Made by a program: the position numbers and the translations under genes. 64,000 bases of DNA from Hygrophila difformis (lineage: Eukaryota > Streptophyta > Magnoliopsida > Lamiales > Acanthaceae), in NCBI GenBank assembly GCA_030278955.1, contig JAOANR010000005.1, positions 5,685,431-5,749,430 of the forward strand. The letters are read 5' to 3'. The first letter of the stretch is position 1. Each line of letters opens with the position of its first letter. This document shows positions 1 to 12,377 of this stretch, one piece after another. A model generated the notes under the pieces. That model saw only the letters and a list, made by a program, of their open reading frames with translations. It was not told the origin of the DNA and ran no database searches.

Positions 1-508
1 TTGTCTTCTTGATCCAAAGTAAAAAATGTACGTGCGTGCGCCATATCATTGCCAATCAAATCAGTTGCTTTAAAACCTTGCATGACATTGTTGCCCAATA
101 ATCCTCTTATCTCTTCACCAACCTTCTTATACCACTCAAAAGCCCCGTCCTTCTTATTACAACATATTGTATTATACACATACTCGGTCTAATAGGCTTA
201 GATTTATATATTATACAACATGTTATCAGTACGAGGGCTGTTGGAGTTCCTCTATTCCTACCGAGATTTTATTTGAGTTTTGGTATTGGAGTTTACAATC
301 TCTACCGAGTTTTGTTCGAGTTCTATTGAAATTTCAGTTCCTACCGGAGTTCTGGCGAACATTTTCCAAATCCATAAGAAAATCACTTGAGGTAATTAAT
401 TCCTACTATTTTCAATGCAATTATGACTAATCTGACAAGACAAAAATTTATGCCGTTGGAAAGATCCGAGATTGAGGTAATATATTCCTACAACTTTCAA
501 TATAAAGT
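1..508. other. Intergenic spacer with imperfect short tandem repeat
   Basis: No gene is recognisable. From about 389 the sequence shows an imperfect direct repeat of roughly 85 bp: a segment with TTCCTACTATTTTCAATG, then ACTAATCTGACAAGAC and GCCGTTGGAAAGATCCGAG, recurs in diverged form at 473-508 and resumes at 1144-1205 after the MULE-like insertion. The repeat is therefore older than the element that splits it. The small ORF at 167-430 is AT-rich and matches no family I know. Confidence 0.5.
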
Positions 509-1143
509 GTGGGGCAAGGTTACTGTGCGGACGCATTGTCCATACGGACGTGCGGATGGCATCCTCCACCATTGATCATCATCCAATGCTTGAGATCATT
601 TGTAGGGTTAGTTTTGTAATTTTACATAGGATATATACAATTCAACGAAATAACATACACAACTCAGCGACGGATCCAATCCAGTTCAGTGACGCAGCAT
701 ATGCAATTCAGCGGCATTATTGTGTTCATTTCAGCGACGCTTAAATTTAGAGTCGGTTGAAGTTCATTGCGATTTTAAACGTATCTCAGCGACGGGCCTT
801 CTCACAATTCAGTGATATGGCCAAATGCAATTCAGCGACATGGGATATGAAATTCAGCGACATCATTGTATTCATTTCAGCGACACAATTTTATACATTT
901 CAACGACATAGTGCTATGCATTTGAACGCATCTCCGTGACGGAGCATACACATTTCAGCGACATGGCATATGCAATTCAGCGACTTGATATAGTATTTTT
1001 CAGCGATATAAAATACCTAACAAGTAAAATTACGAAACTAACCCTACAAATAATCTCAACCGTTGGATGATGAAATTGATCAATGGCTGAGAAATAGCTT
1101 CCGCGCGTCCGCATGCGGATATGTCCGCACCATAACTAGAACG
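509..1143. mobile_element. Long-TIR MULE-like non-autonomous DNA transposon
   Basis: The outer ~105 bp of each side are inverted copies. Left arm features are GTGCGGACG, CATTGATCATCATCCAA and TGTAGGGTTAGTTTTGTAAT near 524-640; the complement lies at about 1025-1130. Long terminal inverted repeats without coding capacity fit Mutator-like (MULE) MITEs. The flanks carry TAAAGT (503-508 and 1144-1149), probably the core of a slightly mutated 9-bp duplication (ATATAAAGT versus ACGTAAAGT). The exact ends are uncertain by a few bases. The interior is filled by a minisatellite, described separately. No transposase is present. Confidence 0.65.
648..1000 (+). repeat. TTCAGCGAC minisatellite inside the MULE-like element
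   Basis: About fifteen irregularly spaced copies of the core TTCAGCGAC(A/G), often preceded by ATATGCAA or TCATT, fill the space between the two terminal inverted repeats. Spacing is around 20-35 bp and copies show point variants such as TTCAGTGAC and TTCAACGAC. Subterminal arrays of short motifs are common in plant DNA transposons and can be transposase binding sites. That role is inference here. Confidence 0.7.
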
Positions 1144-1415
1144 TAAAGTATGACTAACTTGTCAGAACATGAATTTATGTCGTTTGAAAGATTCGGAATT
1201 AATTATTTATCTTGGAGAATGGATGTTCAGATCATTTGGAATCAATGGGTCTCGAAAAGACCATTATAAATGAAAATATGACCACAGGCCAAGACCTCAT
1301 AAAAGAAAAAAATGATGTCAAAAGATCATATTGATCTATATATGGAAAATAAAATGATCATTTGAAGTTGATCAATATCCCAAGTGCCAAATATGGGCAC
1401 CATAATGGCTGCAAT
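1144..1415. other. Intergenic spacer
   Basis: It begins with the continuation of the ~85 bp repeat that was split by the MULE-like element, then AT-rich unique sequence up to the TSD of the hAT MITE. Nothing else is recognised. Confidence 0.5.
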
Positions 1416-1871
1416 TAGGGGTGGGAATAGGCCGGGCTACCCGACAGGGGCATACGGCCTGGCCTATTTCTGGCCTGGTCTGGCCTGGCCTTTTTACCAA
1501 ATAGGCCAGGCACAGGTAAATTTATAGGCCTATTTAACTAAATAGGCCTATGCCTAGGCCTTACGAAAAGCCTATTTAGCCTAATAGGCCGGCCTGATTA
1601 TTTTTATATAATTTTTTATAATTTATTAACAATATTATTTATTATTTATTTAATATTTAAATATATATTTTTTATAAAATTTAAAAATTTATTAAACAGG
1701 CTCTATAAAGACTTAAAGCCTGGCCTTTTTAACTAAATAGGCCAGACTTGGGCCTATAAACTAAGCCTATTACAGGTAATAGGCCAGGCCTAGGCCTTAC
1801 AAAAGTTTGATAGGTCTAGGCCGTACAAGGCAAGGCCTGGCCTGGCCTGGCCTGGCCTATTCCCACCCCTA
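1416..1871. mobile_element. hAT-superfamily MITE (456 bp)
   Basis: The element starts with TAGGGGTGGGAATAGGCC and ends with the exact reverse complement, and is flanked by a perfect 8-bp target-site duplication GCTGCAAT at 1408-1415 and 1872-1879. An 8-bp duplication with a TAGGG terminus identifies the hAT superfamily. The interior has repeated GGCCTGGCC / AATAGGCC motifs on both arms, so most of the element can fold on itself, with an AT-rich centre. It has no coding capacity. The intact TIRs and TSD imply a relatively recent insertion. Confidence 0.93.
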
Positions 1872-2200
1872 GCTGCAATAAGTGTGCAAATGATACAAAT
1901 TTAGTCATGTTCAGAATAATGTCAATATTAGATATGTGACAAGAATATTAATGAAAAGGATATTAGAGAAGATATTCTCAATATCACATGGCTTAAATTT
2001 GTTGTTACAATAGTAGAAAGAAAAAGGGCATTATTGGATATTTTGAACTGATTATATGTTGAATGAAAGTATAACATAAATACCAACAAAGTCTATGAAT
2101 CTAAATTTTTGTTATACCAACAGTTTTGGTTATGAAAAAAAAAGGAAAAAGAGAGAGAGGAAGTATAAGGATAAGAAAATTGCTTGGTCCATTAGTCGTC

Positions 2201-2366
2201 GAGGGTGTTTGGATTGGCGATATAAAATAGATTATTTGATTATTGCGTTTACAGAACGCAGATAATTAGGTTTGCAGCACCTTTTTTAGCGGTTAAACTG
2301 ATTATTTGCGTTTTGAAAACGCAATAAGCAGATAATCTATTTTCTTGCACCTTATCCAAACACCCT
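2201..2366. mobile_element. Short TIR MITE (GGGTGTTTGGAT ends)
   Basis: The terminal inverted repeats are GAGGGTGTTTGGAT on the left and ATCCAAACACCCTT on the right. Inner arms around GATTATTTG / GCAGATAATC and AACGCAGATAAT are also inverted. The hexamer GTCGTC lies next to both ends (2195-2200 and 2367-2372), a likely but incomplete TSD. The GTGTTTGG terminus is common in hAT and Harbinger MITEs, and I cannot decide between them. Confidence 0.7.
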
Positions 2367-2512
2367 TGTCGTCTCGTGGATTTTGATCAACTTTTGACTT
2401 TAATAGAGTTGTCTTTACGTCTTACTCAGGATTTATTTGTTAATTTGTAAAATAAAGTTGATCAATTTGAGTTTTAACACAGTTTAATTAATATTATTGT
2501 AAATATATAATA

Positions 2513-2738
2513 CTTCCTCCGTTATTTTTAAATTTTAAAATTTTTATTTGCATGTATGCAAATTAATCATTGGTACGATTAAAATTCTAAAAACAATTTG
2601 ATATTTAAAAACTATAAGATGAGACGAATCCCATAAGATCTCACTTGGCTATATTTTGTCTTCTATAACTATAACAAAACTAGAAGTCAACGTGCTACAA
2701 TAAACAGCAAAACATAATACTTAAAAAAACGGAGGGAG
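2513..2738. mobile_element. Stowaway-like MITE (Tc1/Mariner), copy 1
   Basis: The left end CTTCCTCCGTTATTTTTAAA and right end AAAAACGGAGGGAG are near-inverted repeats flanked by TA on both sides (2511-2512, 2739-2740). CTCCCTCCGT ends with a TA duplication are the signature of plant Stowaway elements. The interior contains GATGAGACGAATC followed by a CTTGGCTATATTTT stretch. The same interior recurs near 15900 and 60440, so these are copies of one family. Confidence 0.85.
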
Positions 2739-2890
2739 TAAAATTATAATCAAGTTAAGTGTAAGACTTTTTACCAGGAAAATTTGGGTAGGGTATAATA
2801 CTGAGAATGAATGATATATGAGTAAAACAAGTCACTCATAATCATAGCAACAATGTACATAGCCATATTATACAAATTCCATAATTATGT

Positions 2891-3152
2891 TGTAACACCC
2901 CCATTTTCCCTAAAGGTACAGCGGAAGCACAGTGCAGGGAGAATGGGCCGATGTTACCGCCACGCATTCCGGGCCGTCCGGAATACGCTACGGCTAGCTG
3001 GCATACTTGCATACAATCAGAGTTTGATGAATATGCTATCTACTTTCCGGATAAGTTAACATAACTCAAACGGATGAACAGATTTTTGCGAATACGCGCA
3101 ATGATAATATCGGAATAAACCCATGGAGATTTCATTTAATAAAAGGGACATT

Positions 3153-3185
<33 letters not shown>

Positions 3186-6100
3186 AATAGTTCATTAGTC
3201 ACACATATAAATATAATCGTTCGTCACACATTAAAATACGAGGCGGATAAATTACAGATACGGTGGAAACTTTAAAATATACGTCCTCGCTTTATTAACA
3301 CACATATACCAAGTTGTTTAATTCCATTAAGGAAATTTAAAATATTATACATAACTCGCACTCAAATTTGAAATATTCGGAATAAACCCAAACCGTGCCC
3401 GATGCGTGAAATGTTTTACTGATCTTCACAATTATCCAAACCTGAGAGTGAACATGAAAAGTGTAGAGTCAGCGAAAAACAATCGCTGAGTAAGGAGACC
3501 CTTACTCCCGGAGGAGGTCGAGTTACAGAAATAATTTAAATAACATTTACGGAATAAGGCATGCTTAAACGAAGATAATTAATACATATACGAAATATTA
3601 ATCTATATCCCGGGAACAGATAATATAACAATATGCGTTACCGAAAAATTATTATCTCGGCCACCGTGATGTGCAGGTTCCCCGCCGTGGGGCCCAATTC
3701 GCACATACACTCAAGGGTGTGGGGGAGGTAAGAAATTTCCTCAACCCACTGTGAGATAAGGTAATGGCATCGGACTGAGTAACCCCAGTGGTCCCCGCGT
3801 GGCTAAAATATGCACAACAAACGAGGGAGTTGGGCAGCAGCGACCCACACACAGTCCCACCCCCGTAACAAGGCGCGCTCAAAAATCCGTAGGATTTTGA
3901 GAATAGTTGCAACAATTATTAGGCACAGTAAAATATAGCATACCAATATTCTAAAAAACGGTAGGGAGCAATAAGCATAAATTTAAAATATAATAAAGCG
4001 GTATTTAAAAATTTATGCTCAAGCTAAAATAATTTGGGCTTACTCCAAAGAGTAAAAATCTACTTACAGTTACCGTGGGCAGGATGGACACGATACGCGC
4101 ACGGGCAACGAGCAGATAACCTTTTCCCGCTACTTGACTAGCAAGTTCTAATATTTAATTTAGCATGTTACAATAATATTCAGATGAAATAATAATTAAA
4201 AATATATATATATATATATATGATTATAAATATATTTTATACTACCTTGGCCCAAGATGATAGATAAATATCGCAATTCTGCTACTTTATTCGGAGTACT
4301 GCAACGGACTAACTATCTATGACCCCTTTTTTTTATATTTTATTATATATATATTATATATATATAGAGTGTTTATTTAAAATTTTAAAGGAGATGGACA
4401 CATGGGGTAAGGAGTTGTTTATTTGAAAGAGATGGACGTATGGGGGTAAGGAAAAAAAAAGCAGATCTGAAGGGAAGAAAAATATGGAGCTGTCACCACT
4501 CTCAAAAGCTGATCTCAATATCGTATGGGGTAGCCCTATATTTATATAGGGAGCTGCAAAAATAATCCATCAGATACAAGACTTATTGGAAGCAGCACTG
4601 TGCCAATTGTTAGTATCAAATATATAGTATAATAACTGGTTGGTCCAAAAATTCAATTCCTGATTAAGACATTCATCTACATTTTTAGTCAAAAACGCCA
4701 TCTAGCCGCCTAGCCCCTATTCTCATTTTCAATCATTTCTGCTCAGTCTCCCATTCCGGCTCAGTCCACACCACATTTCTCTCCTCCCCTAATATTTCTT
4801 TCCAACTCCTTTGTCTTCATTACAATTTTTTTCAAAATCCTTCTAACATTTTCCTTTTCTGGCGGCGGCCGACGGCGGCGGCGGCGGCGGCGGCGGCGGT
4901 GGGCTCCTTCTTCTCTATCTCTTTTCATTTTTTTTTCTTCTTTTTTTTTTTAATATTTATTTCAACATCTATCTCTTCCAACATCTCCGGGGCGGCGGCG
5001 GTGGGCGGCGGCTAACCCGCGACGGCGGCGGTGGCTCTCGCCGCCCTTCCCCTTCATCTCACTCTCCCTCCTTCTCTCGGTTTCTCTCTCTCCCTCTTTC
5101 TTCCTTTTTTTTTTCTTTTATTGATGAATGGTGGTGGTGGAAAGATGAGATTTGGGAGATAGTGGTGGTGGTGGTTTGGTTTTGAGAAGGAGGGGGTGGC
5201 GTCGGGAAAGGGGTGCGACGCGGTGGTGATGGCGACTTGGGGAAGATGGTGGCCGCAAGGGGGTGGTGGTGGAGGCGCTCGGTTGGTGGCGAGATGAGGG
5301 CGGCCGGAGGATGGGGTTCGGCGGCGATGGTGGCTGGAGGAAGGAGATGAAGATGGAGATGGCGAGATGGGTGGTGGCGGCTGTGATGGAGGCCGTGGGT
5401 GGTGGCGACGGCCGGATCTAGGTTTTTTTTTTTTTTTTTTTTATGGAAATGGTGGTGGTCCGGCCATAATGGCGATTTAGCCATGGCGGTGGTGGTGGTG
5501 GTGATTCCACGGCGGTGGTTGTGGTGATAGGGCCGAAATGGAGTGGGGGACGGGAAGATGGCTCGAGATCCGGATTTTTGAGCTTAACGGAGGTGTTGGC
5601 CGGAGATGGTGGGCGGCCGGAGGTTCGCCGGAATCCCGCCGGCGGCGAGAGCGGCGCCGGAGAGTGGTGGTGGCGGCGGCAGCTAAGGTGACAAAATTAG
5701 GGTTAGGGTTTGGTTGGGTTGTTGGGCTTAGGGTTTGGGTTTGGGCTGGACCAATGGTATTGGGCCTATTTCATTTACTTATTGGACTCAAATTAGATTT
5801 TTGGGCTGGAATCATATTAATTAAACTATTAAAACTAATTAAGTGGCCCAATTTAGTATTTAATTAGCTACTCATTAATTTCGGTTGTGGACTTAATAAT
5901 TCTTAACACTTAAAATTTAAACTTACCGGATTTAATGGAATTAATTTTATTTATCAATTTGGCATCAATAATCAAATAACTCAAGACTCCCAATCCTTAA
6001 TTTGGGATAATTGGCACTTAAGTAGTACTTAAGTAGTTGGACAAAATATAATTTTTAAACACTTGAATTAATATTTTTAATTCATTGATACGGGCTTGAA

Positions 6101-6358
6101 TTTATAATTTAATTAATGTTTAACAATATTAAACCCGGTATTTATAAATTAATGGTCCTAGCCAACTTGTTTTAATTAACTATGTAGAAGATACATTAAA
6201 TAATCATCCTCCAATATTTTTTTTACAAAAGTCATTTACATATATATATATATTGAGCTAGTTAAAAATTTAAAAATTGATTATTTGTTAATTAGAATTT
6301 AATTATTATTATTATTATTATTATTTTTTTTATTAGTTAAATTTTACGGAGTGTTATA
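2891..6358 (-). repeat. Element A 3' LTR (left, 3468 bp)
   Basis: On the plus strand it runs from TGTAACACCCCC to GAGTGTTATA and is collinear with 12083-15556. It includes an AT dinucleotide tract (~3154-3177), a GGC-rich tract (~4862-4900), a (GGT)n-rich area around 5120-5520 and TTAGGG/TTTGGG-like motifs near 5700. Long ORFs in this GC-rich part occur identically in both LTRs and are not genes. Read in element orientation the LTR begins TATAACAC and ends GTGTTACA, so the usual TG start is TA. Confidence 0.95.
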
Positions 6359-6375
6359 GTCTACTCTCCTTAAAA
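6359..6375 (-). other. Element A polypurine tract
   Basis: Read on the minus strand, a purine-rich AAGGAGAGTAGAC sits directly before the 3' LTR, the expected plus-strand DNA priming site. Just upstream in element sense (6381-6394) is the palindrome CTTCGAGGACGAAG, which also precedes the polypurine tracts of elements B and C. Confidence 0.75.
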
Positions 6376-6476
6376 TAAGGCTTCGTCCTCGAAGCCACAC
6401 AGTATTGTCATTTAAAAATTTGCATTATAATAGATAGTTCAATACACTAATATATCTTCTTACATAGTACACCAAG

Positions 6477-9400
6477 TTATTCTTGGTCTCTAATCTCGTC
6501 GAACAATTCGGGGTATCTTTCCTTTATGTCAGCTTCTACCTCCCAAGTTGCATCTCTCTCGTCATGCCTTGACCACTGCACCTTTACCATCCGGATCGAT
6601 TTTTGTCTAGTGGTTCGTTCCTTTGAATCCAAGATTCGCACGGGACGCTCTTCATATGTTAAGTTCTCATCCAATTCGATTATTTCGGGTATCACTTCCC
6701 TCCTTGGGTCCTGATGATATTCCTTGAGTTGAGATACGTGAAACACATTATGAACTCTGGATAATTCTTCTGGTAGGGCCAATCTATAGGCCAATGGTCC
6801 AACTCTGGCAGTGATTTCAAAAGGTCCAATATATCTTGGACTCAATTTTCCGCGCTTGCCAAATCTCATCACACCTTTCATGGGAGATACTTTAAGAAGG
6901 ATCTTATCCCCTACTTTAAATTCGCCAATTCTTCTATGCTTGTCAGCATACATTTTCTGTCTATCTTGTGCCGCCTTAATCCGTTGTTGGACCTTTTCGA
7001 CTATTTTTCTTGACTCTTCGATCATCTGAGGTCCAACTTGGATTGGATCCTTCTTCTCGAACCAACACAGAGGGCTGCGACACTTTCTCCCGTACATAGC
7101 TTCAAACGGTGCCATTCCGATGCTCGCGTGATAACTATTGTTGTATGAGAACTCTACCAGTGCCAAATGTTTTTCCCAGCTACCACCAAACTCCAGGACA
7201 CATGATCTCAACATGTCCTCAAGTGTTTGAATAGTCCTCTCTGTTTGTCCATCACTAGTCGGATGAAAAGCCGTGCTTAAGTTAAGCTTCGTACCAAGTG
7301 CCTCTTGAAGCTTTGTCCAGAAGTTTGAAGTAAATCTTCCATCACGGTCTGACACTATGTCCAGTGGAACTCCGTGTCTCCTTACCACATTTTCCACATA
7401 GGCCTTTGCTAACTGTTCCATACTCCATTTTTCTCGCATGGGTATGAAGATAGCAGCCTTGGTTAATCTGTCAAAAATAACCCAAATTTTATCATATCCC
7501 GATGGCGTCCTTGGCAGTCCCGAGACAAAGTCCATCGAGATACTATCCCATTTCCACATTGGGATCTCCAACGGTTTGACCAATCCGATGGGTTTCTTCC
7601 TTTCTGCTTTAACCTTCTGACAAATAGGGCATTGCTCAACAAAATTTGCTACTTCATTTTTCATCCGAGGCCACCAGAAATGTTCTTTTAGATCCTTGTA
7701 CAATTTATCACCTCCCGGATGAACTGAGTATGGCGTCTCATGCCCTTCTTCTAAAATCTTTCTTTTTAACTCGGCACATGCTTGTGGTATGCACCAACGT
7801 CCCCGAAATTTGATACACCCATCTGCTTCAATTTGGAAGTCCGATGCCATTCCTTGCTCAATCTTGGCCTTTATTCTTTCCAGCTTAATATCCCCTTGTT
7901 GACCTGCTTGAATTTCCTTAAGGAAATCTGGTCGAATGGCAATCATGCTAAATAATCTTGCTGGCGTCCCTTCATACACCAACTCGATTCCAAATTTTGC
8001 TAACTCCTTATACAACTCTGGTGGAAGGACCTTCATGCTAGTAATATGCGTGGCTTTACGGCTAAGTGCATCTGCTACGACATTTGCTTTTCCCTCGTGG
8101 TAAGCAATGTCCAGATCATAGTCTTTAATCAATTCTAGCCACCTCCTCTGTCGCATGTTTAACTCTTTCTGCGTGAAAATATACTTTAGACTCTTATGAT
8201 CTGTGTAGATCTTGCATTTTCGCCCATACAGGTAGTGTCTCCATATCTTCAGTGCGAACACGACTGCTGCTAACTCTAGGTCGTGTGTGGGATAGTTTTC
8301 TTCATGAGGTCTTAACTGTCGGGATGCGTAAGCTATTACTTTCCCAAGTTGCATCAGGACACACCCTAACCCGTTTTTGGATGCATCACTGTACACTTCA
8401 AAATCATCCGTGTCCGTAGGAAGCGTTAGGACAGGGGCTGTGGTTAGCCTCTTTTTCAATGTCTCAAATGCAACGTTGCACTCCGGAGTCCATATCACCT
8501 TACTTCCCTTCTTCAGATTCTGCGTCAACGGTCTAGCAATCTTAGAGAAGTCTTGCACAAACCGTCTGTAGTATCCGGCTAAACCAAGGAAGCTTCTTAT
8601 CTCGGTCTGTGAGGTCGGAATAGGCCATTCAGCTACTGCGGATACCTTGGTCGGGTCAACAGAAATTCCTTCAACCGATACAGTGTGTCCAAGAAAGGAC
8701 ACCCTGTTCAGCCAGAATTCACACTTTGACAATTTCGCGTACAACTGGTGATCCCTTAGTATTGTCAAAACCTTGCGTAAGTGTTCTTCGTGCTCGTGCT
8801 CCCCCTTGGAGTAGATCAGAATGTCATCGATGAACACTACTACGCAAATGTCTAATAATGCTCGGAACACGTCATTCATCAGACTCATAAATACCGCCGG
8901 AGCATTCGTTAACCCGAAGGACATTACGGTAAATTCATAATGCCCATATCTAGTTCGGAAAGCCGTCTTCGGAATATCCTCTTCAGCTACCCTCAGTTGA
9001 TGATACCCCGATCTCAGATCAATCTTCGAAAACATCTTTGCTCCCTTCAATTGATCAAACAGATCATCGATCCTTGGGAGAGGATATTTGTTTTTGATAG
9101 TCACCTGATTTAGTCCGCGGTAGTCTATACAGAGTCGCATACTACCATCTTTCTTGCGAACGAATAACACTGGAGCTCCCCATGGTGATGTACTCGGTCT
9201 GATGTAACCCTTATCAAGTAATTCTTTCAGTTGCTCTTTCAATTCCTTACTCTCTGCAGGTGCCATACGGTATGGGGCTTTAGACACAGGCTGCGTTCCT
9301 GGAGCCAAATCGATGGTGAATTCTATCTCCCTGTGTGGTGGCATCCCTGGGATTTCTTCTGGGAACACATCTGGGAAGTCACGAACGACCGGGATTTGTT

Positions 9401-11087
9401 CTAGAACAATTCCCTCTCCCTTCTTGTCCTCTACTTGGCAGAGGTAAATCGGATGTCCCTTATTCGCTAGCTTCGTTATCTTTAGAACCGTAACGATCTT
9501 TATCCTTGGCTTGGATGGCTTCGCATAAATAGACAATCTCTTCTTATTGGGTCCATACACCGTCACCTTCTGTTCAGCGCAGTTGATGGTCGCCTTGTGT
9601 CGTGTCAGCCAATCCATTCCCAAAATAATGTCAAAGTCTTGCAAGTCGAACTTAATCAAGTTCGCTGCAAACTCATCCCCATAAATAAGAATCGGAACGT
9701 CCATGTACCTCTGAGAACAGTTCACCACTGTCCCATTAGGTAAAGAAACACCTAAGTTCACTGCACTAGGGGCTCTAAATCCTAGTTGTTCCGCTTTCTT
9801 ACTCGCTATAAAGGAATACGATGCTCCAGAATCAAATAAAACATATGTCGGGAAACCTTTAACTGTGAACGTACCAGCTATGACGTCATCAGCTTCATGG
9901 AGATCGGCTCGGTTAACTACGTTCAGTCGTCCTTGATTGTTCCGGACAGTTTTTGGTGGGTTCCTCTGACCATGGCCCTGGTTTGGTTGTGGGTTTCTCG
10001 GCTTTCCATTCAAACACTCCTCTGTCCGGAAGCGCTGGTCCTTCTTGAGATCCTCCCGTAATCGGTTAACGTCCAAACGGACGCCACAATCACTGACCAT
10101 ATGGCCGTTAAGGCCACACCTGAAACAGTCCCCAAATCGCGGGCAAGCTTGCATCCAATGTCGTTTGTTGCATTTAAGGCAAGGTGTTGGAATAGGAGGG
10201 CGATCGTTGTTTCTCGGATTGGGGCCATTGAAGTTTCGGCGTGGGCCATTGTTCCCTCTGTCTTGCTTCTTCTCAAAGCGCCCTCTCTTATGAGTAGCAT
10301 GGGATTGTCCGACATGTTCTTCTCTTCGCTTCGGTTGTCGAACCCTCTCAATTGTCATGGCTCGGTCATACAGTTTCTGGAGGCTGAAGAACTGTTTTCC
10401 TCCCAATCCCTCTCGGATTTCTCGGTTCAGGCCGAGCTCGAACTTCTGAGCCTGGGCATGATCGGTATTCACTAGTCCTGGGGCGAAGCGAAGTAGCTCG
10501 TTGAATTTTTCATAGTATTCATGGACGGAGCGGTTGCCTTGCCTCAGAGTAACAAACTCCTCGTATTTAGCGTTCTTCACGCTAGTGGAGTAAAACCTTG
10601 CTCGTAGGGTCTCCTGAAATTCCGGCCAACTGATGTTCTGATCGTCCTGGTTCCGCCACCAGGTATTTGCCTTGCCACTTAGGAAAAACGTGGCCACCTC
10701 TACCATTCTATCCTCTGGGCACTGCACTGCCTTCAGCAGCTTGTCGAACGTTTCAATCCAACCTTCCAATTTAGCTGGGTCTTCATGTCCGGCGTATCTG
10801 GGCGGCTGGTATTTGTGGATAGCCCCGATATAATCCGTGGGTTGTTCCTCTTGTTCTTCTTGTCTCGCCAATTGTCGTTCCACAGCAGCACCAATTGTAA
10901 GTAACAACTGTTCCAACCGGGCTTGCCGACCCTCGATAGGGTCTTGTCTATTTCCTGCCGGGTTCTGTGCTCCTTCAACAGGGTTAGGTGCAACAGGTGG
11001 GTTTACCGGGTATTTCCTTGGGCGTCCTCGAGGCATCTGAAAACCACAAATAATCTCATACTTGTGAAAATTATTAAATATTGACAC
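6477..11087 (-). CDS. Gag-Pol polyprotein of element A (1536 codons, intact)
   Basis: This is one unbroken reading frame. A start at Met18 ([10 protein letters not shown]) is also possible, because the first 17 residues look like leader sequence. Gag core (Y-Q-P-P-R-Y ... A-K-L-E-G-W) is at about residues 86-250, with a short CxxCxxxHxxxxC finger at 303-315 and a canonical CCHC knuckle at 321-334. The aspartic protease motif DSGAS begins at Asp419. Reverse transcriptase has FIDD with Asp754/Asp755. RNase H follows with [16 protein letters not shown] and YTDHKSL. Integrase has an HHCC finger and catalytic Asp1186, Asp1247 and Glu1283, with exactly 35 residues between the last two. A chromodomain-like tail (about 1478-1530, with [16 protein letters not shown]) ends the protein. 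No stop or frameshift was seen. The protein makes the virus-like particle and carries out reverse transcription and integration. Confidence 0.97.
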   Translation of the reverse strand: MSIFNNFHKYEIICGFQMPRGRPRKYPVNPPVAPNPVEGAQNPAGNRQDPIEGRQARLEQLLLTIGAAVERQLARQEEQEEQPTDYIGAIHKYQPPRYAGHEDPAKLEGWIETFDKLLKAVQCPEDRMVEVATFFLSGKANTWWRNQDDQNISWPEFQETLRARFYSTSVKNAKYEEFVTLRQGNRSVHEYYEKFNELLRFAPGLVNTDHAQAQKFELGLNREIREGLGGKQFFSLQKLYDRAMTIERVRQPKRREEHVGQSHATHKRGRFEKKQDRGNNGPRRNFNGPNPRNNDRPPIPTPCLKCNKRHWMQACPRFGDCFRCGLNGHMVSDCGVRLDVNRLREDLKKDQRFRTEECLNGKPRNPQPNQGHGQRNPPKTVRNNQGRLNVVNRADLHEADDVIAGTFTVKGFPTYVLFDSGASYSFIASKKAEQLGFRAPSAVNLGVSLPNGTVVNCSQRYMDVPILIYGDEFAANLIKFDLQDFDIILGMDWLTRHKATINCAEQKVTVYGPNKKRLSIYAKPSKPRIKIVTVLKITKLANKGHPIYLCQVEDKKGEGIVLEQIPVVRDFPDVFPEEIPGMPPHREIEFTIDLAPGTQPVSKAPYRMAPAESKELKEQLKELLDKGYIRPSTSPWGAPVLFVRKKDGSMRLCIDYRGLNQVTIKNKYPLPRIDDLFDQLKGAKMFSKIDLRSGYHQLRVAEEDIPKTAFRTRYGHYEFTVMSFGLTNAPAVFMSLMNDVFRALLDICVVVFIDDILIYSKGEHEHEEHLRKVLTILRDHQLYAKLSKCEFWLNRVSFLGHTVSVEGISVDPTKVSAVAEWPIPTSQTEIRSFLGLAGYYRRFVQDFSKIARPLTQNLKKGSKVIWTPECNVAFETLKKRLTTAPVLTLPTDTDDFEVYSDASKNGLGCVLMQLGKVIAYASRQLRPHEENYPTHDLELAAVVFALKIWRHYLYGRKCKIYTDHKSLKYIFTQKELNMRQRRWLELIKDYDLDIAYHEGKANVVADALSRKATHITSMKVLPPELYKELAKFGIELVYEGTPARLFSMIAIRPDFLKEIQAGQQGDIKLERIKAKIEQGMASDFQIEADGCIKFRGRWCIPQACAELKRKILEEGHETPYSVHPGGDKLYKDLKEHFWWPRMKNEVANFVEQCPICQKVKAERKKPIGLVKPLEIPMWKWDSISMDFVSGLPRTPSGYDKIWVIFDRLTKAAIFIPMREKWSMEQLAKAYVENVVRRHGVPLDIVSDRDGRFTSNFWTKLQEALGTKLNLSTAFHPTSDGQTERTIQTLEDMLRSCVLEFGGSWEKHLALVEFSYNNSYHASIGMAPFEAMYGRKCRSPLCWFEKKDPIQVGPQMIEESRKIVEKVQQRIKAAQDRQKMYADKHRRIGEFKVGDKILLKVSPMKGVMRFGKRGKLSPRYIGPFEITARVGPLAYRLALPEELSRVHNVFHVSQLKEYHQDPRREVIPEIIELDENLTYEERPVRILDSKERTTRQKSIRMVKVQWSRHDERDATWEVEADIKERYPELFDEIRDQE

Positions 11088-12067
11088 ATTTATTACTCGT
11101 CTATTATCATTTTCACGAGTAGTTCAAAACCCTATAAGTCTGATAGAATTTATTATTCGGGTATGCTACCGCTAGATTCTAAGCTTAATTAAAATAAATC
11201 TATTATCTCAAGATCGAGAGGATTTGACGTGGGTCTTTATTTATTAATGAACCATGACTTATTATCAGAACACACTATCAAGATGAAGTAATTTATTTAA
11301 TCAGTGCATGACCCACCGTGTATTCATCTATCATGGCCTACCAACAAAATAATTATTTATAAGATCCCCTTTTGAATCCTTTCATGTTTACGCATATCTA
11401 GTTTATTTATTTATATATATATATTTATTATTATTATTATTCTTATTTATTTATTTTTTTTATACGCTATTTGAAAAGAAAATCTAAATATAAATAAACA
11501 CCTATAAAGCAAAGATTTCTACTCGTGTCTATATGCATATATGTGTGTTCCCATCCCAAAATATAAAAAAATAGTACTTGGCATATTTTATATATATATT
11601 CAAGATAGTTCCGTGCAAAAAAAATTTGAACAATTTAATTGCACTATTATTATTATTTATTTATTTATTATTCTTTTTTTTTAAAAAAAAATGCTTTCAT
11701 ATATATATATATATATTTGCAAATTTCCAATCCGTCTAAGACAGACAGAGGGAAAAAAAACATGAAATCAAGCGAAAACCCATAAAATCCGGGCATGACT
11801 TTTTAAAAGAAAAAAAAAAAGGACAAACTTTTGAAAATGAAAAAAAAAAAAAAAAAAAAAGACAACCTGTTCTCCAAATCAAACAAAAACGACAACTTTG
11901 AAAATGATAATCCATTATATCACTTTTTTTTTTCTTAAAAAGATGCCACTTTGAAAACGACAACTTCGTGATTAATAATAAGTGGCATCTTTTTTTCAAT
12001 GAAGTAACTATCAATTATTTTTTTATTATTATTTATTTATTTTTATTTTTTTTTTTCAAAAAGCAGC
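11088..12067 (-). other. Element A leader (between primer site and gag)
   Basis: This is an AT-rich untranslated leader of about 1 kb with several homopolymer and AT tracts (for example 11690-11720, 11810-11860, 12020-12060). The 92-aa ORF here is homopolymer-rich and not convincing. No other element was detected inside. Confidence 0.7.
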
Positions 12068-12079
12068 GCTCTGATACCA
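12068..12079 (-). other. Primer binding site, tRNA-iMet, element A
   Basis: The minus strand reads TGGTATCAGAGC starting three bases inside the 5' (right) LTR. This is the classical plant primer binding site complementary to the 3' end of initiator methionine tRNA, and it fixes the element's orientation. Confidence 0.93.
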
Positions 12080-12082
12080 ATC

Positions 12083-12344
12083 TGTAACACCCCCATTTTC
12101 CCTAAAGGTACAGCGGAAGCACAGTGCAGGGAGAATGGGCCGATGTTACCGCCACGCATTCCGGGCCGTCCGGAATACGCTACGGCTAGCTGGCATACTT
12201 GCATACAATCAGAGTTTGATGAATATGCTATCTACTTTCCGGATAAGTTAACATAACTCAAACGGATGAACAAATTTTTGCGAATACGCGCAATGATAAT
12301 ATCGGAATAAACCCATGGAGATTTCATTTAATAAAAGGGACATT

Positions 12345-12377
<33 letters not shown>

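Noticed and set aside
3652..3915. 87-aa ORF present in both element A LTRs (also 12844-13107)
   Set aside because: Duplicate through LTR identity, no domain, and located in untranslated LTR sequence.
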